Shown here one piece after another: positions 41,405 to 56,495 of a stretch of DNA of 64,000 nt (positions are counted from its first letter, which is position 1; every line of letters begins with the position of its first letter). Both the position numbers and the translations under genes were made by a program. The notes under the pieces are model-generated. The model was given only the letters and a program-made list of their open reading frames with translations. It was not told where the DNA came from and did not search any database. Source of the DNA: Auanema rhodensis (Eukaryota > Nematoda > Chromadorea > Rhabditida > Rhabditidae); the NCBI GenBank assembly GCA_964057225.1, contig OZ059894.1:19684476-19748475 (forward strand), in the 5' to 3' direction.

Positions 41405-42106
41405 ACAGAACGACGCAGCTTAAAAATCCGCATCGAATGCACTATACTACATTGAGAAACGCTTAATACAAAAATTAGTTATGATCGTTTGAAAAATGAT
41501 GCATTAGTGTATGTTGAGTTTCCATGTACACTCAACATTGCTTCCAAAAACATTTTGACAAAAATTTTTTCGAAAAATTTCAGAATAATTTAGCAAAAAG
41601 TTGATGTTTTTAGATTCCATTTTTCAAGGCAAAGACGATGGACAATGTTATTCAACGAAAAAATTAATTCTTCAGGGTGAAAATCGAGGATATAAGTGTG
41701 AACTTATATCAGTTGATATCTCGGTGCATTTTTAAGCTAGCGCAAATCTGATAACACAGATCGACGCAGCTTAAAAATCCGCATCGAATGCACTATACTA
41801 CATTGAGAAACGCTTAATACAAAAATTAGTTATGATCGTTTGAAAAATGATGCGTTAGTGTATGTTGAGTTTCCATGTACACTCAACATTGCTTCCAAAA
41901 ACATTTTGACAAAAATTTTTTCGAAAAATTTCAAAATAATTTAGCAAAAAGTAGATGTTTTTAGATTCCATTTTTTAAGGCAAAGACGATGGACAATGTT
42001 ATTCAACGAAAAAATTAATTCTTCAGGGTGAAAATCGAGGATATAAGTGTGAACTTATATCAGTTGATATCTCGGTGCATTTTTAAGCTAGCGCAAATCT
42101 GATAAC

Positions 42107-43159
42107 ACAGAACGACGCAGCTTAAAAATCCGCATCGAATGCACTATACTACATTGAGAAACGCTTAATACAAAAATTAGTTATGATCGTTTGAAAAATG
42201 ATGCATTAGTGTATGTTGAGTTTCCATGTACACTCAACATTGCTTCCAAAAACATTTTGACAAAAATTTTTTCGAAAAATTTCAAAATAATTTAGCAAAA
42301 AGTAGATGTTTTTAGATTCCTTTTTTCAAGGCAAAGACGATGGACAATGTTATTCAACGAAAAAATTAATTCTTCAGGGTGAAAATCGAGGATATAAGTG
42401 TGAACTTATATCAGTTGATATCTCGGTGCATTTTTAAGCTAGCGCAAATCTGATAACACAGAACGACGCAGCTTAAAAATCCGCATCGAATGCACTATAC
42501 TACATTGAGAAACGCTTAATACAAAAATTAGTTATGATCGTTTGAAAAATGATGCATTAGTGTATGTTGAGTTTCCATGTACACTCAACATTGCTTCCAA
42601 AAACATTTTGACAAAAATTTTTTCGAAAAATTTCAAAATAATTTAGCAAAAAGTAGATGTTTTTAGATTCCTTTTTTCAAGGCAAAGACGATGGACAATG
42701 TTATTCAACGAAAAAATTAATTCTTCAGGGTGAAAATCGAGGATATAAGTGTGAACTTATATCAGTTGATATCTCGGTGCATTTTTAAGCTAGCGCAAAT
42801 CTGATAACACAGAACGACGCAGCTTAAAAATCCGCATCGAATGCACTATACTACATTGAGAAACGCTTAATACAAAAATTAGTTATGATCGTTTGAAAAA
42901 TGATGCATTAGTGTATGTTGAGTTTCCATGTACACTCAACATTGCTTCCAAAAACATTTTGACAAAAATTTTTTCGAAAAATTTCAAAATAATTTAGCAA
43001 AAAGTAGATGTTTTTAGATTCCTTTTTTCAAGGCAAAGACGATGGACAATGTTATTCAACGAAAAAATTAATTCTTCAGGGTGAAAATCGAGGATATAAG
43101 TGTGAACTTATATCAGTTGATATCTCGGTGCATTTTTAAGCTAGCGCAAATCTGATAAC
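42107..43159. repeat. Three apparently identical consecutive monomers
   Basis: Monomers at 42107, 42458 and 42809 are, by eye, identical over all 351 bases: CAGAACG start, CTTAAAAATCC, GAGAAACG, GCATT, C118, CAAAAT, CCTTTTTTC, GGAC, TTAATTC and CTGATAAC. The same form appears singly at 37896, 39650 and 44213. A run of identical neighbours is the mark of very recent one-monomer amplification. Confidence 0.85.
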
Positions 43160-46100
43160 ACAGATCGACGCAGCTTAAAAATCCGCATCGAATGCACTAT
43201 ACTACATTGAGAAACGCTTAATACAAAAATTAGTTATGATCGTTTGAAAAATGATGCATTAGTGTATGTTGAGTTTCCATGTACACTCAACATTGCTTCC
43301 AAAAACATTTTGACAAAAATTTTTTCGAAAAATTTCGAAATAATTTAGCAAAAAGTAGATGTTTTTAGATTCCATTTTTCAAGGCAAAGACGATGGACAA
43401 TGTTATTCAACGAAAAAATTAATTCTTCAGGGTGAAAATCGAGGATATAAGTGTGAACTTATATCAGTTGATATCTCGGTGCATTTTTAAGCTAGCGCAA
43501 ATCTGATAACACAGATCGACGCAGCTTAAAAATCCGCATCGAATGCACTATACTACATTGAGAAACGCTTAATACAAAAATTAGTTATGATCGTTTGAAA
43601 AATGATGCATTAGTGTATGTTGAGTTTCCATGTACACTCAACATTGCTTCCAAAAACATTTTGACAAAAATTTTTTCGAAAAATTTCAGAATAATTTAGC
43701 AAAAAGTAGATGTTTTTAGATTCCATTTTTCAAGGCAAAGACGATGGACAATGTTATTCAACGAAAAAATTAATTCTTCAGGGTGAAAATCGAGGATATA
43801 AGTGTGAACTTATATCAGTTGATATCTCGGTGCATTTTTAAGCTAGCGCAAATCTGATAACACAGATCGACGCAGCTTAAAAATCCGCATCGAATGCACT
43901 ATACTACATTGAGAAACGCTTAATACAAAAATTAGTTATGATCGTTTGAAAAATGATGCGTTAGTGTATGTTGAGTTTCCATGTACACTCAACATTGCTT
44001 CCAAAAACATTTTGACAAAAATTTTTTCGAAAAATTTCAAAATAATTTAGCAAAAAGTAGATGTTTTTAGATTCCATTTTTTAAGGCAAAGACGATGGAC
44101 AATGTTATTCAACGAAAAAATTAATTCTTCAGGGTGAAAATCGAGGATATAAGTGTGAACTTATATCAGTTGATATCTCGGTGCATTTTTAAGCTAGCGC
44201 AAATCTGATAACACAGAACGACGCAGCTTAAAAATCCGCATCGAATGCACTATACTACATTGAGAAACGCTTAATACAAAAATTAGTTATGATCGTTTGA
44301 AAAATGATGCATTAGTGTATGTTGAGTTTCCATGTACACTCAACATTGCTTCCAAAAACATTTTGACAAAAATTTTTTCGAAAAATTTCAAAATAATTTA
44401 GCAAAAAGTAGATGTTTTTAGATTCCTTTTTTCAAGGCAAAGACGATGGACAATGTTATTCAACGAAAAAATTAATTCTTCAGGGTGAAAATCGAGGATA
44501 TAAGTGTGAACTTATATCAGTTGATATCTCGGTGCATTTTTAAGCTAGCGCAAATCTGATAACACAGAACGACGCAGCTTAAAAATTCGCATCGAATGCA
44601 CTATACTACATTGAAAAACGCTTAATACAAAAATTAGTTATGATCGTTTGAAAAATGATGCATTAGTGTATGTTGAGTTTCCATGTACACTCAACATTGC
44701 TTCCAAAAACATTTTGACAAAAATTTTTTCGAAAAATTTCAAAATAATTTAGCAAAAAGTAGATGTTTTTAGATTCCATTTTTTAAGGCAAAGACGATGG
44801 ACAATGTTATTCAACGAAAAAATTAATTCTTCAGGGTGAAAATCGAGGATATAAGTGTGAACTTATATCAGTTGATATCTCGGTGCATTTTTAAGCTAGC
44901 GCAAATCTGATAACACAGATCGACGCAGCTTAAAAATCCGCATCGAATGCACACTACTACATTGAGAAACGCTTAATACAAAAATTAGTTATGATCGTTT
45001 GAAAAATGATGCGTTAGTGTATGTTGAGTTTCCATGTACACTCAACATTGCTTCCAAAAACATTTTGACAAAAATTTTTTCGAAAAATTTCAAAATAATT
45101 TAGCAAAAAGTAGATGTTTTTAGATTCCATTTTTTAAGGCAAAGACGATGGACAATGTTATTCAACGAAAAAATTAATTCTTCAGGGTGAAAATCGAGGA
45201 TATAAGTGTGAACTTATATCAGTTGATATCTCGGTGCATTTTTAAGCTAGCGCAAATCTGATAACACAGAACGACGCAGCTTAAAAATCCGCATCGAATG
45301 CACTATACTACATTGAGAAACGCTTAATACAAAAATTAGTTATGATCGTTTGAAAAATGATGCATTAGTGTATGTTGAGTTTCCATGTACACTCAACATT
45401 GCTTCCAAAAACATTTTGACAAAAATTTTTTCGAAAAATTTCAAAATAATTTACTAAAAAGTAGATGTTTTTAGATTCCTTTTTTCAAGGCAAAGACGAT
45501 GGACAATGTTATTCAACGAAAAAATTAATTCTTCAGGGTGAAAATCGAGGATATAAGTGTGAACTTATATCAGTTGATATCTCGGTGCATTTTTAAGCTA
45601 GCGCAAATCTGATAACACAGATCGACGCAGCTTAAAAATCCGCATCGAATGCACTATACTACATTGAGAAACGCTTAATACAAAAATTAGTTATGATCGT
45701 TTGAAAAATGATGCATTAGTGTATGTTGAGTTTCCATGTACACTCAACATTGCTTCCAAAAACATTTTGACAAAAATTTTTTCGAAAAATTTCAGAATAA
45801 TTTAGCAAAAAGTAGATGTTTTTAGATTCCATTTTTCAAGGCAAAGACGATGGACAATGTTATTCAACGAAAAAATTAATTCTTCAGGGTGAAAATCGAG
45901 GATATAAGTGTGAACTTATATCAGTTGATATCTCGGTGCATTTTTAAGCTAGCGCAAATCTGATAACACAGATCGACGCAGCTTAAAAATCCGCATCGAA
46001 TGCACTATACTACATTGAGAAACGCTTAATACAAAAATTAGTTATGATCGTTTGAAAAATGATGCGTTAGTGTATGTTGAGTTTCCATGTACACTCAACA

Positions 46101-49100
46101 TTGCTTCCAAAAACATTTTGACAAAACTTTTTTCGAAAAATTTCAAAATAATTTAGCAAAAAGTAGATGTTTTTAGATTCCATTTTTTAAGGCAAAGACG
46201 ATGGACAATGTTATTCAACGAAAAAATTAATTCTTCAGGGTGAAAATCGAGGATATAAGTGTGAACTTATATCAGTTGATATCTCGGTGCATTTTTAAGC
46301 TAGCGCAAATCTGATAACACAGAACGACGCAGCTTAAAAATCCGCATCGAATGCACTATACTACATTGAGAAACGCTTAATACAAAAATTAGTTATGATC
46401 GTTTGAAAAATGATGCATTAGTGTATGTTGAGTTTCCATGTACACTCAACATTGCTTCCAAAAACATTTTGACAAAAATTTTTTCGAAAAATTTCAAAAT
46501 AATTTAGCAAAAAGTAGATGTTTTTAGATTCCTTTTTTCAAGGCAAAGACGATGGACAATGTTATTCAACGAAAAAATTAATTCTTCAGGGTGAAAATCG
46601 AGGATATAAGTGTGAACTTATATCAGTTGATATCTCGGTGCATTTTTAAGCTAGCGCAAATCTGATAACACAGAACGACGCAGCTTAAAAATTCGCATCG
46701 AATGCACTATACTACATTGAAAAACGCTTAATACAAAAATTAGTTATGATCGTTTGAAAAATGATGCATTAGTGTATGTTGAGTTTCCATGTACACTCAA
46801 CATTGCTTCCAAAAACATTTTGACAAAAATTTTTTCGAAAAATTTCAAAATAATTTAGCAAAAAGTAGATGTTTTTAGATTCCTTTTTTCAAGGCAAAGA
46901 CGATGGACAATGTTATTCAACGAAAAAATTAATTCTTCAGGGTGAAAATCGAGGATATAAGTGTGAACTTATATCAGTTGAGATCTCGGTGCATTTTTAA
47001 GCTAGCGCAAATCTGATAACACAGAACGACGCAGCTTAAAAATTCGCATCGAATGCACTATACTACATTGAGAAACGCTTAATACAAAAATTAGTTATGA
47101 TCGTTTGAAAAATGATGCATTAGTGTATGTTGAGTTTCCATGTACACTCAACATTGCTTCCAAAAACATTTTGACAAAAATTTTTTCGAAAAATTTCAAA
47201 ATAATTTAGCAAAAAGTAGATGTTTTTAGATTCCTTTTTTCAAGGCAAAGACGATGGACAATGTTATTCAACGAAAAAATTGATTCTTCAGGGTGAAAAT
47301 CGAGGATATAAGTGTGAACTTATATCAGTTGATATCTCGGTGCATTTTTAAGCTAGCGCAAATCTGATAACACAGATCGACGCAGCTTAAAAATCCGCAT
47401 CGAATGCACTATACTACATTGAGAAACGCGTAATACAAAAATTAGTTATGATCGTTTGAAAAATGATGCGTTAGTGTATGTTGAGTTTCCATGTACACTC
47501 AACATTGCTTCCAAAAACATTTTGACAAAACTTTTTTCGAAAAATTTCAAAATAATTTAGCAAAAAGTAGATGTTTTTAGATTCCATTTTTTAAGGCAAA
47601 GACGATGGACAATGTTATTCAACGAAAAAATTAATTCTTCAGGGTGAAAATCGAGGATATAAGTGTGAACTTATATCAGTTGATATCTCGGTGCATTTTT
47701 AAGCTAGCGCAAATCTGATAACACAGAACGACGCAGCTTAAAAATCCGCATCGAATGCACTATACTACATTGAGAAACGCTTAATACAAAAATTAGTTAT
47801 GATCGTTTGAAAAATGATGCATTAGTGTATGTTGAGTTTCCATGTACACTCAACATTGCTTCCAAAAACATTTTGACAAAAATTTTTTCGAAAAATTTCA
47901 AAATAATTTAGCAAAAAGTAGATGTTTTTAGATTCCTTTTTTCAAGGCAAAGACGATGGACAATGTTATTCAACGAAAAAATTAATTCTTCAGGGTGAAA
48001 ATCGAGGATATAAGTGTGAACTTATATCAGTTGATATCTCGGTGCATTTTTAAGCTAGCGCAAATCTGATAACACAGAACGACGCAGCTTAAAAATTCGC
48101 ATCGAATGCACTATACTACATTGAAAAACGCTTAATACAAAAATTAGTTATGATCGTTTGAAAAATGATGCATTAGTGTATGTTGAGTTTCCATGTACAC
48201 TCAACATTGCTTCCAAAAACATTTTGACAAAAATTTTTTCGAAAAATTTCGAAATAATTTAGCAAAGAGTAGATGTTTTTAGATTCCATTTTTTGAGCCA
48301 AAGACGATGGACAATGTTATTCAACGAAAAAATTAATTCTTCAGGGTGAAAATCGAGGATATAAGTGTGAACTTATATCAGTTGATATCTCGGTGCATTT
48401 TTAAGCTAGCGCAAATCTGATAACACAGATCGACGCAGCTTAAAAATCCGCATCGAATGCACTATACTACATTGAGAAACGCTTAATACAAAAATTAGTT
48501 ATGATCGTTTGAAAAATGATGCATTAGTGTATGTTGAGTTTCCATGTACACTCAACATTGCTTCCAAAAACATTTTGACAAAAATTTTTTCGAAAAATTT
48601 CAGAATAATTTAGCAAAAAGTAGATGTTTTTAGATTCCATTTTTCAAGGCAAAGACGATGGACAATGTTATTCAACGAAAAAATTAATTCTTCAGGGTGA
48701 AAATCGAGGATATAAGTGTGAACTTATATCAGTTGATATCTCGGTGCATTTTTAAGCTAGCGCAAATCTGATAACACAGATCGACGCAGCTTAAAAATTC
48801 GCATCGAATGCACTATACTACATTGAGAAACGCTTAATACAAAAATTAGTTATGATCGTTTGAAAAATGATGCATTAGTGTATGTTGAGTTTCCATGTAC
48901 ACTCAACATTGCTTCCAAAAACATTTTGACAAAAATTTTTTCGAAAAATTTCAGAATAATTTAGCAAAAAGTAGATGTTTTTAGATTCCATTTTTCAAGG
49001 CAAAGACGATGGACAATGTTATTCAACGAAAAAATTAATTCTTCAGGGTGAAAATCGAGGATATAAGTGTGAACTTATATCAGTTGATATCTCGGTGCAT

Positions 49101-49828
49101 TTTTAAGCTAGCGCAAATCTGATAACACAGATCGACGCAGCTTAAAAATCCGCATCGAATGCACTATACTACATTGAAAAACGCTTAATACAAAAATTAG
49201 TTATGATCGTTTGAAAAATGATGCGTTAGTGTATGTTGAGTTTCCATGTACACTCAACATTGCTTCCAAAAACATTTTGACAAAAATTTTTTCGAAAAAT
49301 TTCAGAATAATTTAGCAAAAAGTAGATGTTTTTAGATTCCATTTTTCAAGGCAAAGACGATGGACAATGTTATTCAACGAAAAAATTAATTCTTCAGGGT
49401 GAAAATCGAGGATATAAGTGTGAACTTATATCAGTTGATATCTCGGTGCATTTTTAAGCTAGCGCAAATCTGATAACACAGATCGACGCAGCTTAAAAAT
49501 CCGCATCGAATGCACTATACTACATTGAGAAACGCTTAATACAAAAATTAGTTATGATCGTTTGAAAAATGATGCATTAGTGTATGTTGAGTTTCCATGT
49601 ACACTCAACATTGCTTCCAAAAACATTTTGACAAAAATTTTTTCGAAAAATTTCAGAATAATTTAGCAAAAAGTAGATGTTTTTAGATTCCATTTTTCAA
49701 GGCAAAGACGATGGACAATGTTATTCAACGAAAAAATTAATTCTTCAGGGTGAAAATCGAGGATATAAGTGTGAACTTATATCAGTTGATATCTCGGTGC
49801 ATTTTTAAGCTAGCGCAAATCTGATAAC
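43160..49828. repeat. Zone E, first part: short 3-4 monomer strings
   Basis: Starts: 43160, 43511, 43862, 44213, 44564, 44915 (GCACACTAC), 45266, 45617, 45968, 46319, 46670, 47021, 47372, 47723, 48074, 48425, 48776, 49127 and 49478. The recurring order is a (CAGAAT, CCATTTTTC), b (GCGTT, CCATTTTTTAA), c (CAGAACG, CCTTTTTTC), then a d/e/f form (CAGAACG with AATTCGC). The string 47372-48775 corresponds to 52286-53689 at an offset of 4914 bp (14 x 351), and 45968 to 51233 at 5265 bp (15 x 351); the difference is one extra monomer at 46670. The monomers at 48425-49828 are four a-like copies in a row. Confidence 0.8.
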
Positions 49829-50530
49829 ACAGATCGACGCAGCTTAAAAATCCGCATCGAATGCACACTACTACATTGAGAAACGCTTAATACAAAAATT
49901 AGTTATGATCGTTTGAAAAATGATGCGTTAGTGTATGTTGAGTTTCCATGTACACTCAACATTGCTTCCAAAAACATTTTGACAAAAATTTTTTCGAAAA
50001 ATTTCAAAATAATTTAGCAAAAAGTAGATGTTTTTAGATTCCATTTTTTAAGGCAAAGACGATGGACAATGTTATTCAACGAAAAAATTAATTCTTCAGG
50101 GTGAAAATCGAGGATATAAGTGTGAACTTATATCAGTTGATATCTCGGTGCATTTTTAAGCTAGCGCAAATCTGATAACACAGAACGACGCAGCTTAAAA
50201 ATCCGCATTGAATGCACTATACTACATTGAGAAACGCTTAATACAAAAATTAGTTATGATCGTTTGAAAAATGATGCATTAGTGTATGTTGAGTTTCCAT
50301 GTACACTCAACATTGCTTCCAAAAACATTTTGACAAAAATTTTTTCGAAAAATTTCAAAATAATTTAGCAAAAAGTAGATGTTTTTAGATTCCTTTTTTC
50401 AAGGCAAAGACGATGGACAATGTTATTCAACGAAAAAATTAATTCTTCAGGGTGAAAATCGAGGATATAAGTGTGAACTTATATCAGTTGATATCTCGGT
50501 GCATTTTTAAGCTAGCGCAAATCTGATAAC

Positions 50531-50881
50531 ACAGAACGACGCAGCTTAAAAATTCGCATCGAATGCACTATACTACATTGAAAAACGCTTAATACAAAAA
50601 TTAGTTATGATCGTTTGAAAAATGATGCATTAGTGTATGTTGAGTTTCCATGTACACTCAACATTGCTTCCAAAAACATTTTGACAAAAATTTTTTCGAA
50701 AAATTTCGAAATAATTTAGCAAAGAGTAGATGTTTTTAGATTCCATTTTTCGAGCCAAAGACGATGGACAATGTTATTCAACAAAGAAATTAATTCTTCA
50801 GGGTGAAAATCGAGGATATAAGTGTGAACTTATATCAGTTGATATCTCGGTGCATTTTTAAGCTAGCGCAAATCTGATAAC
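50531..50881. repeat. f-type monomer with clustered substitutions (also 48074, 52988, 57549, 60006)
   Basis: This type has changes packed into rel 178-260: CGAAAT, GCAAAGAGTAG, CCATTTTTCGAGCCAAAG and AACAAAGAAATT (AACGAAGAAATT in 52988 and 60006). The copy at 48074 is partial: TTTTTTGAGCC and a normal AACGAAAAAATT. Elsewhere the same stretch carries one or two changes at most. The cluster suggests a conversion tract from a more diverged copy outside the window; that is inference. Confidence 0.75.
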
Positions 50882-53800
50882 ACAGATCGACGCAGCTTAA
50901 AAATCCGCATCGAATGCACTATACTACATTGAGAAACGCTTAATACAAAAATTAGTTATGATCGTTTGAAAAATGATGCATTAGTGTATGTTGAGTTTCC
51001 ATGTACACTCAACATTGCTTCCAAAAACATTTTGACAAAAATTTTTTCGAAAAATTTCAGAATAATTTAGCAAAAAGTAGATGTTTTTAGATTCCATTTT
51101 TCAAGGCAAAGACGATGGACAATGTTATTCAACGAAAAAATTAATTCTTCAGGGTGAAAATCGAGGATATAAGTGTGAACTTATATCAGTTGATATCTCG
51201 GTGCATTTTTAAGCTAGCGCAAATCTGATAACACAGATCGACGCAGCTTAAAAATCCGCATCGAATGCACTATACTACATTGAGAAACGCTTAATACAAA
51301 AATTAGTTATGATCGTTTGAAAAATGATGCGTTAGTGTATGTTGAGTTTCCATGTACACTCAACATTGCTTCCAAAAACATTTTGACAAAACTTTTTTCG
51401 AAAAATTTCAAAATAATTTAGCAAAAAGTAGATGTTTTTAGATTCCATTTTTTAAGGCAAAGACGATGGACAATGTTATTCAACGAAAAAATTAATTCTT
51501 CAGGGTGAAAATCGAGGATATAAGTGTGAACTTATATCAGTTGATATCTCGGTGCATTTTTAAGCTAGCGCAAATCTGATAACACAGAACGACGCAGCTT
51601 AAAAATCCGCATCGAATGCACTATACTACATTGAGAAACGCTTAATACAAAAATTAGTTATGATCGTTTGAAAAATGATGCATTAGTGTATGTTGAGTTT
51701 CCATGTACACTCAACATTGCTTCCAAAAACATTTTGACAAAAATTTTTTCGAAAAATTTCAAAATAATTTAGCAAAAAGTAGATGTTTTTAGATTCCTTT
51801 TTTCAAGGCAAAGACGATGGACAATGTTATTCAACGAAAAAATTAATTCTTCAGGGTGAAAATCGAGGATATAAGTGTGAACTTATATCAGTTGATATCT
51901 CGGTGCATTTTTAAGCTAGCGCAAATCTGATAACACAGAACGACGCAGCTTAAAAATTCGCATCGAATGCACTATACTACATTGAGAAACGCTTAATACA
52001 AAAATTAGTTATGATCGTTTGAAAAATGATGCATTAGTGTATGTTGAGTTTCCATGTACACTCAACATTGCTTCCAAAAACATTTTGACAAAAATTTTTT
52101 CGAAAAATTTCAAAATAATTTAGCAAAAAGTAGATGTTTTTAGATTCCTTTTTTCAAGGCAAAGACGATGGACAATGTTATTCAACGAAAAAATTGATTC
52201 TTCAGGGTGAAAATCGAGGATATAAGTGTGAACTTATATCAGTTGATATCTCGGTGCATTTTTAAGCTAGCGCAAATCTGATAACACAGATCGACGCAGC
52301 TTAAAAATCCGCATCGAATGCACTATACTACATTGAGAAACGCGTAATACAAAAATTAGTTATGATCGTTTGAAAAATGATGCGTTAGTGTATGTTGAGT
52401 TTCCATGTACACTCAACATTGCTTCCAAAAACATTTTGACAAAAATTTTTTCGAAAAATTTCAAAATAATTTAGCAAAAAGTAGATGTTTTTAGATTCCA
52501 TTTTTTAAGGCAAAGACGATGGACAATGTTATTCAACAAAAAAATTAATTCTTCAGGGTGAAAATCGAGGATATAAGTGTGAACTTATATCAGTTGATAT
52601 CTCGGTGCATTTTTAAGCTAGCGCAAATCTGATAACACAGAACGACGCAGCTTAAAAATCCGCATCGAATGCACTATACTACATTGAGAAACGCTTAATA
52701 CAAAAATTAGTTATGATCGTTTGAAAAATGATGCATTAGTGTATGTTGAGTTTCCATGTACACTCAACATTGCTTCCAAAAACATTTTGACAAAAATTTT
52801 TTCGAAAAATTTCAAAATAATTTAGCAAAAAGTAGATGTTTTTAGATTCCTTTTTTCAAGGCAAAGACGATGGACAATGTTATTCAACGAAAAAATTAAT
52901 TCTTCAGGGTGAAAATCGAGGATATAAGTGTGAACTTATATCAGTTGATATCTCGGTGCATTTTTAAGCTAGCGCAAATCTGATAACACAGAACGACGCA
53001 GCTTAAAAATTCGCATCGAATGCACTATACTACATTGAAAAACGCTTAATACAAAAATTAGTTATGATCGTTTGAAAAATGATGCATTAGTGTATGTTGA
53101 GTTTCCATGTACACTCAACATTGCTTCCAAAAACATTTTGACAAAAATTTTTTCGAAAAATTTCGAAATAATTTAGCAAAGAGTAGATGTTTTTAGATTC
53201 CATTTTTCGAGCCAAAGACGATGGACAATGTTATTCAACGAAGAAATTAATTCTTCAGGGTGAAAATCGAGGATATAAGTGTGAACTTATATCAGTTGAT
53301 ATCTCGGTGCATTTTTAAGCTAGCGCAAATCTGATAACACAGATCGACGCAGCTTAAAAATCCGCATCGAATGCACTATACTACATTGAGAAACGCTTAA
53401 TACAAAAATTAGTTATGATCGTTTGAAAAATGATGCATTAGTGTATGTTGAGTTTCCATGTATACTCAACATTGCTTCCAAAAACATTTTGACAAAAATT
53501 TTTTCGAAAAATTTCAGAATAATTTAGCAAAAAGTAGATGTTTTTAGATTCCATTTTTCAAGGCAAAGACGATGGACAATGTTATTCAACGAAAAAATTA
53601 ATTCTTCAGGGTGAAAATCGAGGATATAAGTGTGAACTTATATCAGTTGATATCTCGGTGCATTTTTAAGCTAGCGCAAATCTGATAACACAGATCGACG
53701 CAGCTTAAAAATCCGCATCGAATGCACTATACTACATTGAGAAACGCTTAATACAAAAATTAGTTATGATCGTTTGAAAAATGATGCGTTAGTGTATGTT

Positions 53801-56146
53801 GAGTTTCCATGTACACTCAACATTGCTTCCAAAAACATTTTGACAAAACTTTTTTCGAAAAATTTCAAAATAATTTAGCAAAAAGTAGATGTTTTTAGAT
53901 TCCATTTTTTAAGGCAAAGACGATGGACAATGTTATTCAACGAAAAAATTAATTCTTCAGGGTGAAAATCGAGGATATAAGTGTGAACTTATATCAGTTG
54001 ATATCTCGGTGCATTTTTAAGCTAGCACAAATCTGATAACACAGAACGACGCAGCTTAAAAATCCGCATCGAATGCACTATACTACATTGAGAAACGCTT
54101 AATACAAAAATTAGTTATGATCGTTTGAAAAATGATGCATTAGTGTATGTTGAGTTTCCATGTACACTCAACATTGCTTCCAAAAACATTTTGACAAAAA
54201 TTTTTTCGAAAAATTTCAAAATAATTTAGCAAAAAGTAGATGTTTTTAGATTCCTTTTTTCAAGGCAAAGACGATGGACAATGTTATTCAACGAAAAAAT
54301 TAATTCTTCAGGGTGAAAATCGAGGATATAAGTGTGAACTTATATCAGTTGATATCTCGGTGCATTTTTAAGCTAGCGCAAATCTGATAACACAGATCGA
54401 CGCAGCTTAAAAATTCGCATCGAATGCACTATACTACATTGAGAAACGCTTAATACAAAAATTAGTTATGATCGTTTGAAAAATGATGCATTAGTGTATG
54501 TTGAGTTTCCATGTATACTCAACATTGCTTCCAAAAACATTTTGACAAAAATTTTTTCGAAAAATTTCGAAATAATTTAGCAAAAAGTAGATGTTTTTAG
54601 ATTCCATTTTTTAAGGCAAAGACGATGGACAATGTTATTCAACGAAAAAATTAATTCTTCAGGGTGAAAATCGAGGATATAAGTGTGAACTTATATCAGT
54701 TGATATCTCGGTGCATTTTTAAGCTAGCGCAAATCTGATAACACAGAACGACGCAGCTTAAAAATCCGCATCGAATGCACTATACTACATTGAGAAACGC
54801 TTAATACAAAAATTAGTTATGATCGTTTGAAAAATGATGCATTAGTGTATGTTGAGTTTCCATGTACACTCAACATTGCTTCCAAAAACATTTTGACAAA
54901 AATTTTTTCGAAAAATTTCAGAATAATTTAGCAAAAAGTAGATGTTTTTAGATTCCATTTTTCAAGGCAAAGACGATGGACAATGTTATTCAACGAAAAA
55001 ATTAATTCTTCAGGGTGAAAATCGAGGATATAAGTGTGAACTTATATCAGTTGAGATCTCGGTGCATTTTTAAGCTAGCGCAAATCTGATAACACAGAAC
55101 GACGCAGCTTAAAAATTCGCATCGAATGCACTATACTACATTGAGAAACGCTTAATACAAAAATTAGTTATGATCGTTTGAAAAATGATGCATTAGTGTA
55201 TGTTGAGTTTCCATGTACACTCAACATTGCTTCCAAAAACATTTTGACAAAAATTTTTTCGAAAAATTTCAAAATAATTTAGCAAAAAGTAGATGTTTTT
55301 AGATTCCTTTTTTCAAGGCAAAGACGATGGACAATGTTATTCAACGAAAAAATTAATTCTTCAGGGTGAAAATCGAGGATATAAGTGTGAACTTATATCA
55401 GTTGATATCTCGGTGCATTTTTAAGCTAGCGCAAATCTGATAACACAGAACGACGCAGCTTAAAAATTCGCATCGAATGCACTATACTACATTGAAAAAC
55501 GCTTAATACAAAAATTAGTTATGATCGTTTGAAAAATGATGCATTAGTGTATGTTGAGTTTCCATGTACACTCAACATTGCTTCCAAAAACATTTTGACA
55601 AAAATTTTTTCGAAAAATTTCGAAATAATTTAGCAAAAAGTAGATGTTTTTAGATTCCATTTTTTAAGGCAAAGACGATGGACAATGTTATTCAACGAAA
55701 AAATTAATTCTTCAGGGTGAAAATCGAGGATATAAGTGTGAACTTATATCAGTTGATATCTCGGTGCATTTTTAAGCTAGCGCAAATCTGATAACACAGA
55801 ACGACGCAGCTTAAAAATCCGCATCGAATGCACTATACTACATTGAGAAACGCTTAATACAAAAATTAGTTATGATCGTTTGAAAAATGATGCATTAGTG
55901 TATGTTGAGTTTCCATGTACACTCAACATTGCTTCCAAAAACATTTTGACAAAAATTTTTTCGAAAAATTTCAGAATAATTTAGCAAAAAGTAGATGTTT
56001 TTAGATTCCATTTTTCAAGGCAAAGACGATGGACAATGTTATTCAACGAAAAAATTAATTCTTCAGGGTGAAAATCGAGGATATAAGTGTGAACTTATAT
56101 CAGTTGAGATCTCGGTGCATTTTTAAGCTAGCGCAAATCTGATAAC

Positions 56147-56495
56147 ACAGAACGACGCAGCTTAAAAATTCGCATCGAATGCACTATACTACATTGAGAA
56201 ACGCTTAATACAAAAATTAGTTATGATCGTTTGAAAAATGATGCATTAGTGTATGTTGAGTTTCCATGTACACTCAACATTGCTTCCAAAAACATTTTGA
56301 CAAATTTTTTCGAAAAATTTCAAAATAATTTAGCAAAAAGTAGATGTTTTTAGATTCCTTTTTTCAAGGCAAAGACGATGGACAATGTTATTCAACGAAA
56401 AATATAATTCTTCAGGGTGAAAATCGAGGATATAAGTGTGAACTTATATCAGTTGATATCTCGGTGCATTTTTAAGCTAGCGCAAATCTGATAAC
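56147..56495. repeat. 349-bp monomer with shortened A run (partner at 63165)
   Basis: Two A are missing before the T run (GACAAATTTTTTCG in place of GACAAAAATTTTTTCG), and the later stretch reads CGAAAAATATAATTC. Both changes also occur in the monomer at 63165, the partner 7018 bp away, so they predate the duplication. It is the only length change in the window that affects the A/T palindrome region. Confidence 0.9.

Larger units (their letters stand above)
31230..43159. repeat. Zone D: second 11-monomer HOR with AAATAAATT monomers
   Basis: Starts: 31230, 31581, 31932, 32283, 32634, 32985 (350), 33335, 33686, 34037 (350), 34387, 34738 (350), 35088, 35439, 35790, 36141, 36492, 36843, 37194, 37545, 37896, 38247 (350), 38597, 38948, 39299, 39650, 40001, 40352, 40703, 41054, 41405, 41756, 42107, 42458 and 42809. 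The five-monomer string at 31230-32984 returns at 35088-36842, an offset of 3858 bp (11 x 351 minus three single-base losses), and four of its members return in shortened form at 40001-41404. Marks are CTTACAAATCC, AAATAAATT (rel 185 A), GGACGATG, ACAGAAATT, GATCCATT and TTCTCCAGG. Confidence 0.85.
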